Shown: positions 1 through 9,254 of the stretch, piece after piece
Layout of the letters: every line of letters starts with the position of its first letter
Numbering within the stretch: the stretch's first letter is position 1
From: Vallitalea sp.
Lineage (GTDB): Bacteria; Bacillota; Clostridia; Lachnospirales; Vallitaleaceae
Length of the DNA stretch: 39,968 nt
Reading direction: 5' to 3'
NCBI GenBank assembly: GCA_025210235.1
Contig: JAOASG010000044.1
Coordinates: 225,075-265,042, forward strand
The notes under the pieces: model-generated
Seen by the model: the letters and a program-made list of their open reading frames with translations, nothing else
Databases searched by the model: none
What the model was told of the DNA's origin: nothing
Program-made: the position numbers and the translations under genes

Positions 1-160
1 TTAAAACTTTTTCTTGTGGTTTTTGTGCTTTTTGTTGTTTTTGTGGTTTTTGTTTTTCTTGCTTTTCATTTTCTGAAGTAGTAGGTTTAGTATTTGATGA
101 ACAAGCAGCAAGCGATGTAATTAAACAAACAGAAATTAGTAAAGTTAATAATTTTTTCAT
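1..160 (-). CDS. Lipoprotein, N-terminal part only (runs off the left edge)
   Basis: The visible 53 residues begin with a lipoprotein signal: MKKLLTLLISVCLITSLAAC, with lipobox LAAC and the lipidated Cys at residue 20. A Lys/Gln-rich low-complexity stretch follows (KQEKQKPQKQQKAQKPQEK). An AGGGGG ribosome site lies just upstream of the ATG at 158-160. The mature domain lies outside the window, so no function can be given. The Lys/Gln-rich linker is of the kind that spaces a lipid-anchored domain from the membrane. The gene is divergent from the AraC-type regulator, with a 159-bp shared upstream region. Confidence 0.8.
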   Translation of the reverse strand, partial: MKKLLTLLISVCLITSLAACSSNTKPTTSENEKQEKQKPQKQQKAQKPQEKVL

Positions 161-235
161 AATTTTCCCCCTAAATATAATTTTCTTTACGTTTCATCCC
201 AATTATACCTATTTTACTCTTTTATTTCTATAATT

Positions 236-285
236 ATATTGCTTATTTTTTTATTTATATTGCTTTTACAATATTAAAGCAATAT
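236..285. promoter_or_regulatory. Three ATATTGCTT half-sites, candidate operator
   Basis: ATATTGCTT occurs at 236-244 and again at 257-265, exactly 21 bp apart. It occurs inverted at 277-285, forming a perfect 10-bp palindrome with the second copy (257-266 / 276-285, 9-nt spacer). A 21-bp spacing of direct half-sites is what AraC-family dimers commonly use. The site lies 35 bp before the AraC-type start and could serve it, the divergent lipoprotein gene, or both. Assignment to this regulator is inference. Confidence 0.45.
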
Positions 286-319
286 AATAAAATCATAAGT
301 ATTAAGGAGGATTATAGTT

Positions 320-1147
320 TTGTCAAATAATTTAATTGAGATTAAAAGTAATGATTTAAGAAAACATAATACTAAACTTAGATACGTATCAAGAGCAAGA
401 TATGAAGATGATTGGTATAGCATAATGCATATGCATCCTTTCACTGAGTTATTTTATATAGTTGAAGGAACGGGGCTTTTTAAAATAAAAGATGAAACTA
501 TTCATGTTAAAAAAGATGATTTAATTATAGTAAATGCATATGTTCTCCATACGGAATCCTCGAAAAACTCCATGCCCTTAGAATATATAGTTTTAGGAAT
601 AGATGGTATATCTCTAACTGTGGATTCAACAAATTCATATATTATACATAATTATTATAAATACAAACAGGAAATTCTTTTCTATGTATATAATATTCTA
701 AAAGAAGCCCAGCGTCAGGAGGAGAATTACCAATTAGTCTGTGAAAATCTTCTAGAAATTTTAATTATTAATTTAAAACGAAGAATTAAATCAAATATCA
801 TACTAACTTCCCAAAAAAAAATGAATACAGAGTGTACTTTTATAAAAAAATATATAGATGTTCATTATGCATCAAATTTAACTTTAGATTCTTTAGCTTC
901 AGTAGCTTATATGAACAAATTCTATCTAGTACATGAGTTCAAAAAATATAATGGAATTTCTCCCATCGAATATTTAATTGAAAAAAGAATATCAGTGTCA
1001 AAACTCCTACTAAAAACAACACAATATTCAATTGAACAAATTGCTGGTATTGTTGGTTTTAATAGTCAGTCATATTTTAATCAGATATTTAAAAAAAAGA
1101 CTGGGACCACACCAACAAAATATAGAAAAACTCATACTAATAAATAA
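320..1147 (+). CDS. AraC-family transcriptional regulator with N-terminal cupin sensor
   Basis: A 275-residue DNA-binding regulator. The N-terminal part (about 30-110) is an AraC-type cupin (HMHPFTELFYIVEGTG), a small-molecule sensing fold. The last 100 residues hold the two helix-turn-helix motifs of the AraC domain: LTLDSLASVAYMNKFYLVHEFKKYNG, then YSIEQIAGIVGFNSQSYFNQIFKKKTGTTP, split here as the two recognisable halves. The start is TTG at 320, preceded by AAGGAGG nine bases upstream. Neighbouring genes give no pathway clue: downstream rqcH has its own promoter, and upstream is a divergent lipoprotein. The ligand is unknown. Regulators of this shape often control sugar use in Clostridia, but nothing here proves it. 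Confidence 0.88.
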   Translation: MSNNLIEIKSNDLRKHNTKLRYVSRARYEDDWYSIMHMHPFTELFYIVEGTGLFKIKDETIHVKKDDLIIVNAYVLHTESSKNSMPLEYIVLGIDGISLTVDSTNSYIIHNYYKYKQEILFYVYNILKEAQRQEENYQLVCENLLEILIINLKRRIKSNIILTSQKKMNTECTFIKKYIDVHYASNLTLDSLASVAYMNKFYLVHEFKKYNGISPIEYLIEKRISVSKLLLKTTQYSIEQIAGIVGFNSQSYFNQIFKKKTGTTPTKYRKTHTNK

Positions 1148-1229
1148 TATAAAATTATTTATTACATAAAATCCTTTTTTGCCATTACCTATATCTTTTA
1201 TTTTTTAGTACTTAATGTTATACTGATAA

Positions 1230-1258
1230 TTGTATTTAAACATGACATATTGTATAAT
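1230..1258 (+). promoter_or_regulatory. Sigma-A-type promoter of rqcH
   Basis: TTGTAT at 1230-1235 and TATAAT at 1253-1258 are separated by 17 bp. The start codon of rqcH is 44 bp downstream of the -10 box. The -10 is a perfect consensus and the -35 matches four of six. Confidence 0.6.
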
Positions 1259-1302
1259 GTAGTTTTTCAACTACTTATGTTACATGAAAGGAATGAACAT
1301 AA

Positions 1303-3048
1303 ATGGCACTAGACGGTATTGTAATTTCTAATATTGTATATGAACTTAATAATTTAATAGTTGGTGGTAGAATTGATAAAATATATCAACCTGAAAACGA
1401 TGAATTAATAATATCTATTAGAAATAATAAAAAATCATATAAATTATTACTTTCGGCATTAGCTAATATGCCTAGAATTCATATAACTGAAATTCAAAAA
1501 AAGAATCCATTAAACCCACCTAATTTCTGTATGTTACTTAGGAAATATATAACTGGTGGTAAAGTCCTAAAGTTAAAACAACCTAATTTTGAAAGAATTG
1601 TTGAAATTCATATTGAACACTTAAATGAATTAGGTGATTTATGTACGAAGAAGCTAATCATAGAAATTATGGGTAGACATAGTAATATTATTCTATGTGA
1701 CAATGATAATAAAATACTTGATAGTATTAAGCACGTTTCTCTAAATGTAAGTTCTGTTAGAGAAGTTTTGCCGGGCAGAATATATGCTTATCCCCCATCA
1801 AAAAATAAAGTAAATCCGTTAAATGACTATTCACTAGAAGAGTTTAGTGATCTACTTAAAAATAAAAATACTATTATCCATAAAGCTCTATACTTTACAT
1901 TTAATGGTATAAGCCCAATAATTGCAGAAGAATTATGTTATAAAGCTTCCTTAAATAGTTCAACGAATACTTCTGAACTAACAAAAGAAGATTTTAATAA
2001 TTTATTTACTTATTATCAATCCTTAAAAGATACTCTTAATAACTATAATTATTACCCAAATATTATTGTTGATAATAATGATTGTTATAAAGAATTTAGT
2101 TCTGTGAGTCTTACTAGTTACAGTGAATATAGCACAATTTCTTTTGACTCTATATCACAGCTTCTAGATAAGTACTATGCAAAAAGCTCTAATAACTCAA
2201 GGATTAGTCAAAAATCAAGTGATATAAAAAAAATAATATCAATCAATTTAGAACGTTGTTATAAAAAATTAGATCTTCAATTAAAACAGATAAAAGATAC
2301 AGAAAGCCGTGATAAATATAAAATAAAGGGTGAGCTTATTACTGCTAATATTTATAATATTAAAGAAGGATCTGATAAGTTTACTACTATTAATTATTAT
2401 ACAAATGAAGAAATAACTATTTCATTAAGTCCTAATTTATCACCTTCTGAAAACGCTACAAAATATTATAATCGTTATAATAAATTAAAAAGAACTTATT
2501 TTGCTCTAACGGAACATATAGAAGATACAAAAGCAGAAATTAACCATCTAGAATCCATACAAAGTTCTTTAAATTTTGTACAAGCTGAAGAAGATTTAAT
2601 AATGATACGTGAAGAATTAATGAATTATGGGTATCTAAGATTTAGAAAAAATAAGAATAAAAAATCTCTACAAAAATCCAAACCTTTTCATTATCAAACA
2701 AGTGATGGTTTTGATATTTATGTAGGAAAAAATAATTTGCAAAACGATGAATTAACTATGAAATTTGCAAATTCAAATGATTGGTGGTTTCATACCAAAG
2801 AAGTTCCAGGCTCTCATGTTATTGTAAAAACAAATGGTCGTGAATTAAGTGATTCTGCTTTTGAGGAAGCCGCTCAACTTGCTGCTTTTTATAGCAAAGC
2901 AAATACTTCTACAAAAGTTGCTGTAGATTATACATTGAAAAAAAATATAAAAAAACCTGCGGGTTCAGTTCCAGGATATGTAATCTATCATACCAATTAT
3001 TCTATGTATGTTACTCCTAGTGACAAAAAAGTAGTTATTATAAAATAA
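1303..3048 (+). CDS. rqcH: RqcH (Rqc2/NEMF/FbpA family) ribosome quality control protein
   Basis: A 581-residue NFACT protein, the usual length. The family binds the obstructed 50S subunit carrying peptidyl-tRNA and directs untemplated Ala tailing, marking the stalled peptide for degradation. Visible parts are the NFACT-N domain (about 1-220, with IEIMGRHSNIILCD), a helical coiled-coil middle (about 305-450), and the NFACT-R domain near the C-terminus with the signature DWWFHTKEVPGSHVIVK. The functional Asp97-Arg98 pair of studied homologues reads Glu97-Arg98 here, a conservative change. GAAAGGA lies about 11 nt before the ATG. It is a single gene with its own promoter and terminator. Older annotations call this family fibronectin-binding protein; RqcH is the better-supported role. 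Confidence 0.93.
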   Translation: MALDGIVISNIVYELNNLIVGGRIDKIYQPENDELIISIRNNKKSYKLLLSALANMPRIHITEIQKKNPLNPPNFCMLLRKYITGGKVLKLKQPNFERIVEIHIEHLNELGDLCTKKLIIEIMGRHSNIILCDNDNKILDSIKHVSLNVSSVREVLPGRIYAYPPSKNKVNPLNDYSLEEFSDLLKNKNTIIHKALYFTFNGISPIIAEELCYKASLNSSTNTSELTKEDFNNLFTYYQSLKDTLNNYNYYPNIIVDNNDCYKEFSSVSLTSYSEYSTISFDSISQLLDKYYAKSSNNSRISQKSSDIKKIISINLERCYKKLDLQLKQIKDTESRDKYKIKGELITANIYNIKEGSDKFTTINYYTNEEITISLSPNLSPSENATKYYNRYNKLKRTYFALTEHIEDTKAEINHLESIQSSLNFVQAEEDLIMIREELMNYGYLRFRKNKNKKSLQKSKPFHYQTSDGFDIYVGKNNLQNDELTMKFANSNDWWFHTKEVPGSHVIVKTNGRELSDSAFEEAAQLAAFYSKANTSTKVAVDYTLKKNIKKPAGSVPGYVIYHTNYSMYVTPSDKKVVIIK

Positions 3049-3109
3049 ACCATTATAAAACTTCTTATAAAATTGTAAACAACCTCGTATTTTAATAGCA
3101 TAAATAGAA

Positions 3110-3142
3110 AATGCTCCTATAATTTTTTTAGAAAGGAGCATT
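3110..3142. terminator. Bidirectional terminator between rqcH and a small lipoprotein gene
   Basis: A perfect 9-bp stem (AATGCTCCT / AGGAGCATT) with a 15-nt loop follows rqcH by 61 bp and is trailed by CTTTCTAT. It also lies just beyond the stop of the minus-strand gene at 3159. Confidence 0.6.
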
Positions 3143-3158
3143 CTTTCTATAATATATA

Positions 3159-3293
3159 TTAATTTGGATATATTTCTTCTAAAAATACATCTCGTGTATT
3201 TTGATATATATCATTATCTATTTTATTTCCTTTACAACCTGTACAAATAGTGATAATTCCAATTATTATAGCAACTGCAATATATTTTTTCAT
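3159..3293 (-). CDS. Tiny lipoprotein, 44 residues
   Basis: A minus-strand ATG at 3291-3293 with an AAAGGA ribosome site 9 nt upstream opens a 44-codon frame. MKKYIAVAIIIGIITICTGC is a lysine-led hydrophobic signal ending in a Cys at residue 20 that fits a lipobox, although position -3 is Cys, which is unusual. The mature peptide is only 24 residues, charged, and ends EEIYPN. It resembles the small lipopeptides scattered through Clostridia whose role is unknown. A terminator-like stem follows the stop. The ribosome site, signal and terminator make it more likely than chance, but it has no recognised family. Confidence 0.6.
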   Translation of the reverse strand: MKKYIAVAIIIGIITICTGCKGNKIDNDIYQNTRDVFLEEIYPN

Positions 3294-3463
3294 GTCAATC
3301 TATCCTTTATAATATAATAATTATAACAATCAACTACTAAGTTTTTATATTTCAATAATATTAGTATATGTAAACTCATAATTTTTATTATACAAAAAAT
3401 ATATTTTACTATATTAAATTACTCTTGGAATTCAAAAAAGAAATGTCATAGATTTGCATTAAT

Positions 3464-3500
3464 TAATCCGACTTTTTCAGCAGATGAAAAAGTCGGATTA
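3464..3500 (-). terminator. Long hairpin after gatB, probable terminator
   Basis: A perfect 16-bp stem at 3464-3479 / 3485-3500 has a 5-nt loop (GCAGA on the plus strand). It begins 16 bp beyond the gatB stop. The run of T after the stem is weak on either strand, so it may act by RNA structure rather than as a classic intrinsic terminator. Confidence 0.6.
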
Positions 3501-3515
3501 TCGTTATAATTAGCT

Positions 3516-4958
3516 TTATTTTAATTCATTTATTGTTTTTCTTAGTAATTCGTTAACCATCTTAGGATTTGCTTTACCTTTAGTAGCTTTCATCATCTGT
3601 CCAACTAATGCTCCAATTGCAGCTTCTCTACCATTAATAAAATCGTTAACTGCTTTTTCGTTATTATCAATAACTTCTTTTACTAATTCTTCTAGTTGTG
3701 AATTATCGCTAATTTGTTTTAATCCTTTTTCTTGTACTATTTCTATAGGTCGTTTTCCTGATTCCCAGCAATCTACAAATACTTTTTTCCCAATACTATT
3801 ACTAATAGTTCCATCTTCTATTATATTAACTAATTCTGTCAAGATATCTGGTTTAAATGGAATTTTTGCTTGTTCTTTTTCTTCTTCATTGAGTCTTCCA
3901 TATATTTCAGTTATTATCCAATTTGCAACAGCTTTACAATTTTTTGATTCATTAGCTGCCTCTTCATAAAAATCAGCCATGTTTTTATATGCTACAATTA
4001 ATCTTGCATCATATTTTGTAATTTTATATTCTTCCACATATCTTTTTTCTCTACTATCTGGTAATTCTGGTATAGATTTTTCAATCTCATCTATTTTTTC
4101 TTGTGATGTGATAATAGGCATAAGATCTGGTTCAGGAAAATAACGATAATCATGTGCTTCTTCTTTACTTCTCATAGAAACAGTAATTCCTCTTGATTCA
4201 TCCCATCTTCTTGTTTCTTGAATAACATTACCGCCATCTTCAATAACTTTTATTTGACGTTTAGCCTCATATTCTATTGCTTTAACTGCGAAGTTAATGG
4301 AGTTCATGTTTTTCATTTCTGTACGAGTACCTAGTTCTTTATCTCCTTTTTTCCTAACAGATAAATTTACATCACAGCGGAAAGAACCTTCGTTCATTTT
4401 ACAGTCAGAAACATCTACATATAAAAGAATCGTTCTAAGTTTTTCTAAGAAAACTCTTACATCATCAGAAGAGCTAAAGTCTGGTTCTGTAACAATTTCA
4501 ATTAGAGGAACTCCGCACCTGTTATAATCCACAATTGAACCTTCTCCAGATTCATGAATTAATTTCCCTGCATCTTCTTCAATGTGTATCCTATTGATAC
4601 GAATTTTCTTTGCAGCATCATTTACTTCTATTTCTACTTCTCCTTCATAACATAAAGGAAGGTCATATTGTGATACCTGATAAGCTTTTGGCAGATCAGG
4701 ATAGAAATAATTTTTCCTATCTTGTTTACTAAATTTATTAATACTACAATTAGTTGCTAAACCAGCTTTTATAGCATACTCAACAACTTTTTCATTAAGA
4801 ACAGGTAAAGTTCCTGGCATTCCTGTACATATAGGACAACAATGAGTATTTGGTTCTCCACCAAATTCTGTAGTACAATTACAGAATATTTTTGTTTTAG
4901 TTTTTAGTTCAGAATGTACTTCTAATCCAATTACGACTTCATAATCTAAGTAGCTCAA
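3516..4958 (-). CDS. gatB: Aspartyl/glutamyl-tRNA(Asn/Gln) amidotransferase subunit B
   Basis: The tRNA-binding and kinase/transamidase subunit of GatCAB, which turns misacylated Glu-tRNA(Gln) and Asp-tRNA(Asn) into Gln-tRNA(Gln) and Asn-tRNA(Asn). Family marks are YEVVIGLEVHSEL near the start, a zinc site formed by CNC and CCPIC, the KNYFYPDLPKAYQVSQYD stretch, and a C-terminal YqeY-like helical tail ending in NPKMVNELL. I chose the TTG at 4956-4958 (480 residues). It has AGAGGTG six bases upstream and matches the usual N-terminus and length. An in-frame ATG at 4997 would add 13 untypical residues and lacks a well-placed ribosome site. It lies 187 bp after gatA. Confidence 0.96.
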   Translation of the reverse strand: MSYLDYEVVIGLEVHSELKTKTKIFCNCTTEFGGEPNTHCCPICTGMPGTLPVLNEKVVEYAIKAGLATNCSINKFSKQDRKNYFYPDLPKAYQVSQYDLPLCYEGEVEIEVNDAAKKIRINRIHIEEDAGKLIHESGEGSIVDYNRCGVPLIEIVTEPDFSSSDDVRVFLEKLRTILLYVDVSDCKMNEGSFRCDVNLSVRKKGDKELGTRTEMKNMNSINFAVKAIEYEAKRQIKVIEDGGNVIQETRRWDESRGITVSMRSKEEAHDYRYFPEPDLMPIITSQEKIDEIEKSIPELPDSREKRYVEEYKITKYDARLIVAYKNMADFYEEAANESKNCKAVANWIITEIYGRLNEEEKEQAKIPFKPDILTELVNIIEDGTISNSIGKKVFVDCWESGKRPIEIVQEKGLKQISDNSQLEELVKEVIDNNEKAVNDFINGREAAIGALVGQMMKATKGKANPKMVNELLRKTINELK

Positions 4959-5145
4959 TCTTTTCACCTCTGTATATTCATAAATTTTTATATTCATATT
5001 TATTTGACAATAATCCCCTTATAACAGTATATCTTTAGGTTTCTTTTAAATATTATATAATTTTTATTGGTAATATTAACGCTCTAATCCATTATGTTCT
5101 TATATGCTTGCAACATAGTGTATGTTAATACTTATAATAATCCAT

Positions 5146-6606
5146 TTATAATTGTGGTTCTATCCTAGGTAATTTTACATTTTGCTCATACGCATAAGCA
5201 AGATTTAAGATAGTTTTTTCGTTAAATGCTTTTGATATAAATTGAACACCTATAGGCATATTATTGCTATCAAATCCACAATTCATTGATAAAGCAGGAA
5301 CTCCCGCAATATTAATTGGTACTGTACATATATCATTCATGTACATTTCAACAGGATTATTTCTTTTTTCGCCAATTTTAAAAGCAGTTGTTGGTCCAGT
5401 TGGAGTTAGAATAATATCATATTTCTCAAATACTTGATTAAATTCATTTTTAATTAATGTTCTAACTTGTTGAGCTTTTTTGTAGTATGCGTCATAATAT
5501 CCTGAACTAAGTGCATAAGTTCCCAGCATAATACGTCTTTTTACTTCTTTTCCGAATCCTTCATCTCTTGTCTTTTTATATAAATCAATCAAATTATCAT
5601 AATTCTTTGCTCTGTATCCATATTTAACTCCGTCATATCTAGCTAAGTTAGAAGACGCTTCTGCTGATGAAATTAAATAATACGCAGGTAGTGCTAAATC
5701 AGTCATATTCATGCTTACTTCTTCAACAATTGCACCCATTTTTTCTAATTCTTTTGCAACATTAAGTACTTTTTCCTTAATTTCTGGTTGAATGCCTTCT
5801 GAAAAATATTCTTTTGGAAGTGCAACTCTCATACCTTTTATATCTTTATTAAGTCCTTCTGTATAATCTGCATATTTAATATTAGCAGAACTTGAATCAA
5901 ATTTGTCATATCCTGTTATTGCATTTAACACAAGTGCCATATCTTTTACATCTTTTGTTAACGGACCAATTTGATCTAGAGATGATGCAAAAGCAACTAA
6001 ACCATAACGAGATACTGTTCCATAAGTAGGTTTCATACCTACTACACCACAGTAATGAGCAGGTTGTCTAATTGACCCTCCTGTATCTGATCCTAGAGTA
6101 AATACCGCTTCATTTGCTGCAACCGCTGCAGCTGAACCACCTGAACTACCTCCTGGAACTCTTGTTAAATCCCATGGATTCATAGTTTTATGGAAATAAG
6201 AATTTTCAGTAGAAGAACCCATTGCAAATTCATCCATATTAAGTTTTCCAAGTAAAACAATATCACTACTTGAAAGTTTATCTGCTACTGTCGCACTATA
6301 AGGTGGTACAAAATCTTCAAGCATTTTTGATGCACATGTTGTTTTAACACCTTTTGTACATATGTTATCTTTAATAGCTATTGGTATTCCTGCAAGTTCC
6401 CCTAACTCTTCTCCGTTTACCCTTTTTGTATCGACTTCTTTAGCCTTATATAACGCTTCATTGGTTGTTAATGTTATATAAGAATTAACTTTGTCTTCTA
6501 CTTTATTAATTCTATCTATATATGCTCTTGTAATATCTTCACTACTTATTTCTTTAGCTATTAATTTATCTCTAAGTTCATGAGCCGTCATCTTAATTAA
6601 ATCCAT
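5146..6606 (-). CDS. gatA: Aspartyl/glutamyl-tRNA amidotransferase subunit A (glutaminase)
   Basis: The amidase subunit of GatCAB, which releases ammonia from glutamine and channels it to GatB. It is an amidase-signature enzyme with its catalytic triad complete at the canonical positions Lys79, Ser154 (in [10 protein letters not shown]) and Ser178 (in GSDTGGS). The length of 486 residues is standard. The ATG at 6604-6606 has AAGGAGG seven bases upstream; a TTG one codon earlier is too close to that site. It follows gatC by 22 bp in the usual C-A-B order. Confidence 0.97.
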   Translation of the reverse strand: MDLIKMTAHELRDKLIAKEISSEDITRAYIDRINKVEDKVNSYITLTTNEALYKAKEVDTKRVNGEELGELAGIPIAIKDNICTKGVKTTCASKMLEDFVPPYSATVADKLSSSDIVLLGKLNMDEFAMGSSTENSYFHKTMNPWDLTRVPGGSSGGSAAAVAANEAVFTLGSDTGGSIRQPAHYCGVVGMKPTYGTVSRYGLVAFASSLDQIGPLTKDVKDMALVLNAITGYDKFDSSSANIKYADYTEGLNKDIKGMRVALPKEYFSEGIQPEIKEKVLNVAKELEKMGAIVEEVSMNMTDLALPAYYLISSAEASSNLARYDGVKYGYRAKNYDNLIDLYKKTRDEGFGKEVKRRIMLGTYALSSGYYDAYYKKAQQVRTLIKNEFNQVFEKYDIILTPTGPTTAFKIGEKRNNPVEMYMNDICTVPINIAGVPALSMNCGFDSNNMPIGVQFISKAFNEKTILNLAYAYEQNVKLPRIEPQL

Positions 6607-6628
6607 CAAATTGCCTCCTTACCTATAT

Positions 6629-6916
6629 TTATTCAACTATTCGTGGCACACTAAAACAACCATCTTCTTTATTAGGAGCATTCTTTAATAACTCATCTCT
6701 TGAAAATGATGGTTGTACTATATCTTCTCTAAACACATTATTAATTGGTATAACATGTGCTGTAGGAGTAATATCTTCTATATTTAATTCATTAATCCTA
6801 TCAGCAAATTCAATAATAACTCCCATATCACTAATCATTTCTTCTTTTTCTTCTTCTGTAAGATTCAACCGAGCAAGGTTAGCAACATGTTCTACTTGTT
6901 CTTTTGTTATTTTCAC
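6629..6916 (-). CDS. gatC: Aspartyl/glutamyl-tRNA amidotransferase subunit C
   Basis: A 95-residue GatC, the small stabilising subunit that wraps around the GatA-GatB interface. The sequence shows the typical N-terminal VEHVANLARLNLTEEE, the DTxPTAHVxPxxNVxREDxV-like stretch (ITPTAHVIPINNVFREDIV), and the C-terminal CFSVPRIVE. It starts with GTG at 6914-6916, seven bases after GGAGG. It is the first gene of the gatCAB operon and is separated from ligA by a 146-bp gap holding a long imperfect hairpin. Confidence 0.96.
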   Translation of the reverse strand: MKITKEQVEHVANLARLNLTEEEKEEMISDMGVIIEFADRINELNIEDITPTAHVIPINNVFREDIVQPSFSRDELLKNAPNKEDGCFSVPRIVE

Positions 6917-6948
6917 AACTATTCCTCCTCTATTATAATCATATATAA

Positions 6949-7010
6949 ATGAAAAATTCTTATATGTAATATGAATAAAAATATATACATATTACTTACA
7001 AGAATTTCAT
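6949..7010 (-). other. Long imperfect hairpin between ligA and gatC
   Basis: About 23-25 bases at 6949-6973 pair with 6988-7010, with a two-base bulge and a few mismatches around a 14-nt AT loop. It lies in the ligA-gatC spacer and could be a weak terminator or an attenuating leader for gatC. No strong U-tract is present. Confidence 0.4.
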
Positions 7011-7062
7011 AACCAATACCTGTCACAAATTTCTTAAATAACATTCTACCATAAGGGGTTAT

Positions 7063-9036
7063 TTAAAACAATAACTTTTGAAAATCCTCTTCATTAATAA
7101 TAGGCACTCCTAACTCTTTTGCTTTCTTATTTTTAGAAGATGAAGACTCTACGTTATTATTAATTAAATAATTTGTTTTACTTGTAACACTTCCAGTAAC
7201 CTTGCCGCCTAAACTCTCTATATATTCTTTCAGTTCTTTTCTATTAGAATAAACTTCAAGACTTCCTGTTATAACAAAAGTTTTTCCTTCAAGAGTATTA
7301 TTATTACTTAATTCAACTTCTTCAAAAGCTATAAACTCAAGTAACTCTTTTATATTCTGGATATTATCCTCATTAGAAAAATATTCTTCTATAGATCTTG
7401 CAATAATGGCTCCATAGCCTTCAATTTCAATAAACTCTTCTTCTGAAGCTGATATTATTTTATCAAAATCATAATCAAAATATTTGCAAAGGAGTTTTGC
7501 ATTACTTAGTCCAACATTAATAATTCCCAATGAATATATAAAATTTGGAAGCAATACTTTTTTACTTTTTTCTATAGAATTTATTAAATTAATATAAGAT
7601 TTTTCTCCAAACCCTTCCATCAATACAATATCTTCTCTATGTTTTTCAATTCTATATATATCTGCAAAAGTTTTAATAAATCCTTTATCTATGAATTTCT
7701 GTATTGTAGACTCAGATAGTCCTTCAATATTCATAGCGTCTCTTCCCACAAAATGAGTGAAAGCTTTTATTTTCTTAGCCTGACAATCAACGTTTAAGCA
7801 ATATAGAACTTTTACATCATTTACTTGCTTAATTTCTACATCTCCACCACAAACTGGACATTTATGAGGTAATGATATTTTACGCATTGAATCATTACTA
7901 TCATCTTGTTCAACCTTAGATAGATTTTTTGCCACCTGAGGAATAATCATATTTGCTTTATATACCTCAATTGTATCTCCTTCAATTAATTCAAGCTTTT
8001 CTAATATACTTACATTATGAAGGCTTGCTCTTTTAACCGTTGTTCCTTCAAGCTCAATAGGTTCAAAAACAGCAATAGGATTAATGGCACCTGTTCTAGA
8101 TGCACTCCATTCTATGTTTATAAGTTTGGTTTCTTTTAGTTCATCACTCCACTTAAATGCAATAGAGTGTCTTGGAAACTTAGATGTTTGACCTAAACTA
8201 TTTGAATAAGAAATAGAATTATAAGTAAGTACTAAACCATCTGATCCAAAATCATTATCGATAATTTTTTCTTCAAATGTTTTAATAGAATCTTCCAAAT
8301 TATTTTTATTAACAATGCTTATTTCTACTGTATCAAATCCCAGTGATTCCAACCATTTGAATTGATTAATCTTAGAATCCTTAAAATCAATATCATTTGC
8401 TTCAACTAGTGAAAAGGCAAAGAAATTGACATTTCTCTTAGCAGTAATTTCATTATTTAGTTGTCTAACTGTTCCACTACATAAATTTCTAGGATTTTTA
8501 TATTTATCTTTATCTATTATAGAATCATTAATTGTTTTAAAATCAGAATATTTAATTACTGCTTCTCCACGAATAACTAACTCCTTTTTATAAGAAATAT
8601 TAAGAGGGATGTTTTTAAAAACTTTTGCGTTATTAGTAATTACTTCACCAATTTCACCATTTCCTCTTGTTACTGCTTTTACAAGCTCTCCGTTATTATA
8701 AGTTAAAACTATAGTTAACCCATCTAACTTCCACGATAAGATACCTTCTTTATCTTTTATCCAATCCTTTAATGCCATAACCTCTTTTGTTTTATCAAGG
8801 GAAAGCATCTTTGTTTTATGTTTTTCCTTAGGCAATGAACTGAGCAAAGTATATCCAACCTTTATTGTAGGGCTATCACTCATAGTAACGCCTGTTATCT
8901 TTTCTAACTCTACTAATTCATCATATAATTTATCATAATCAAAATTACTCATGATTTCATTGTTTTCCTGGTAATATACTTTACTAGCTTTATTAAGTAT
9001 ATAAACTAATTTTTTCATTCTATCTATCTTTTCCAT
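7063..9036 (-). CDS. ligA: NAD-dependent DNA ligase LigA
   Basis: Seals nicks in duplex DNA using NAD+ during replication and repair. The order of domains is complete: Ia (YYQENNEIMSNFDYDKLYDEL and SPTIKVG, residues 20-61), nucleotidyltransferase with the adenylated Lys103 in KLDG, OB fold, zinc finger Cys393, Cys396, Cys413 and Cys418, helix-hairpin-helix repeats, and a C-terminal BRCT domain (about 580-657). At 657 residues it is slightly shorter than the usual 670. The active-site motif reads SWKLDG rather than the common EPKIDG, so it may be the divergent clostridial type. The ATG at 9036 has AAGGAG six bases upstream. A MITE-like element ends 34 bp in front of the start. Confidence 0.95.
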   Translation of the reverse strand: MEKIDRMKKLVYILNKASKVYYQENNEIMSNFDYDKLYDELVELEKITGVTMSDSPTIKVGYTLLSSLPKEKHKTKMLSLDKTKEVMALKDWIKDKEGILSWKLDGLTIVLTYNNGELVKAVTRGNGEIGEVITNNAKVFKNIPLNISYKKELVIRGEAVIKYSDFKTINDSIIDKDKYKNPRNLCSGTVRQLNNEITAKRNVNFFAFSLVEANDIDFKDSKINQFKWLESLGFDTVEISIVNKNNLEDSIKTFEEKIIDNDFGSDGLVLTYNSISYSNSLGQTSKFPRHSIAFKWSDELKETKLINIEWSASRTGAINPIAVFEPIELEGTTVKRASLHNVSILEKLELIEGDTIEVYKANMIIPQVAKNLSKVEQDDSNDSMRKISLPHKCPVCGGDVEIKQVNDVKVLYCLNVDCQAKKIKAFTHFVGRDAMNIEGLSESTIQKFIDKGFIKTFADIYRIEKHREDIVLMEGFGEKSYINLINSIEKSKKVLLPNFIYSLGIINVGLSNAKLLCKYFDYDFDKIISASEEEFIEIEGYGAIIARSIEEYFSNEDNIQNIKELLEFIAFEEVELSNNNTLEGKTFVITGSLEVYSNRKELKEYIESLGGKVTGSVTSKTNYLINNNVESSSSKNKKAKELGVPIINEEDFQKLLF

Positions 9037-9070
9037 TATAAACTCCTTATAAAATATTTTTGTTAAGTAA

Positions 9071-9210
9071 TCAACTTTCCCAACTTTAATTTAATGCAGA
9101 TAAATTAAGTGTTATAGGTCTGGTTTGCAGAATAAATATATAGAAGAACACCTATATTTTTATTCTGCAAATTAGCTTATCTGCATAGAATATGATGTGG
9201 GAAAGTTGAG
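9071..9210. mobile_element. MITE-like palindromic element, copy 1
   Basis: A 140-bp gene-less element with terminal inverted repeats (TCAACTTTCCCA at the left, TGGGAAAGTTGAG at the right), a second inner pair (ATGCAGATAA / TTATCTGCAT) and a central 20-bp pair at 9124-9143 / 9152-9171 with one mismatch. It is flanked by TAAGTAA at 9064-9070 and 9211-9217, a 7-bp direct repeat like a target-site duplication. A closely similar copy lies in the opposite orientation at 28178-28329. It has no reading frame, so it would be non-autonomous. It sits directly upstream of ligA. Confidence 0.75.
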
Positions 9211-9254
9211 TAAGTAATTTCTTTTATATATTATCATTATTTATACTAAAAAAA

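Noticed and set aside
4297..4527. Plus-strand open frame inside gatB
   Set aside because: It is fully covered by the strongly conserved gatB frame and has no ribosome site.
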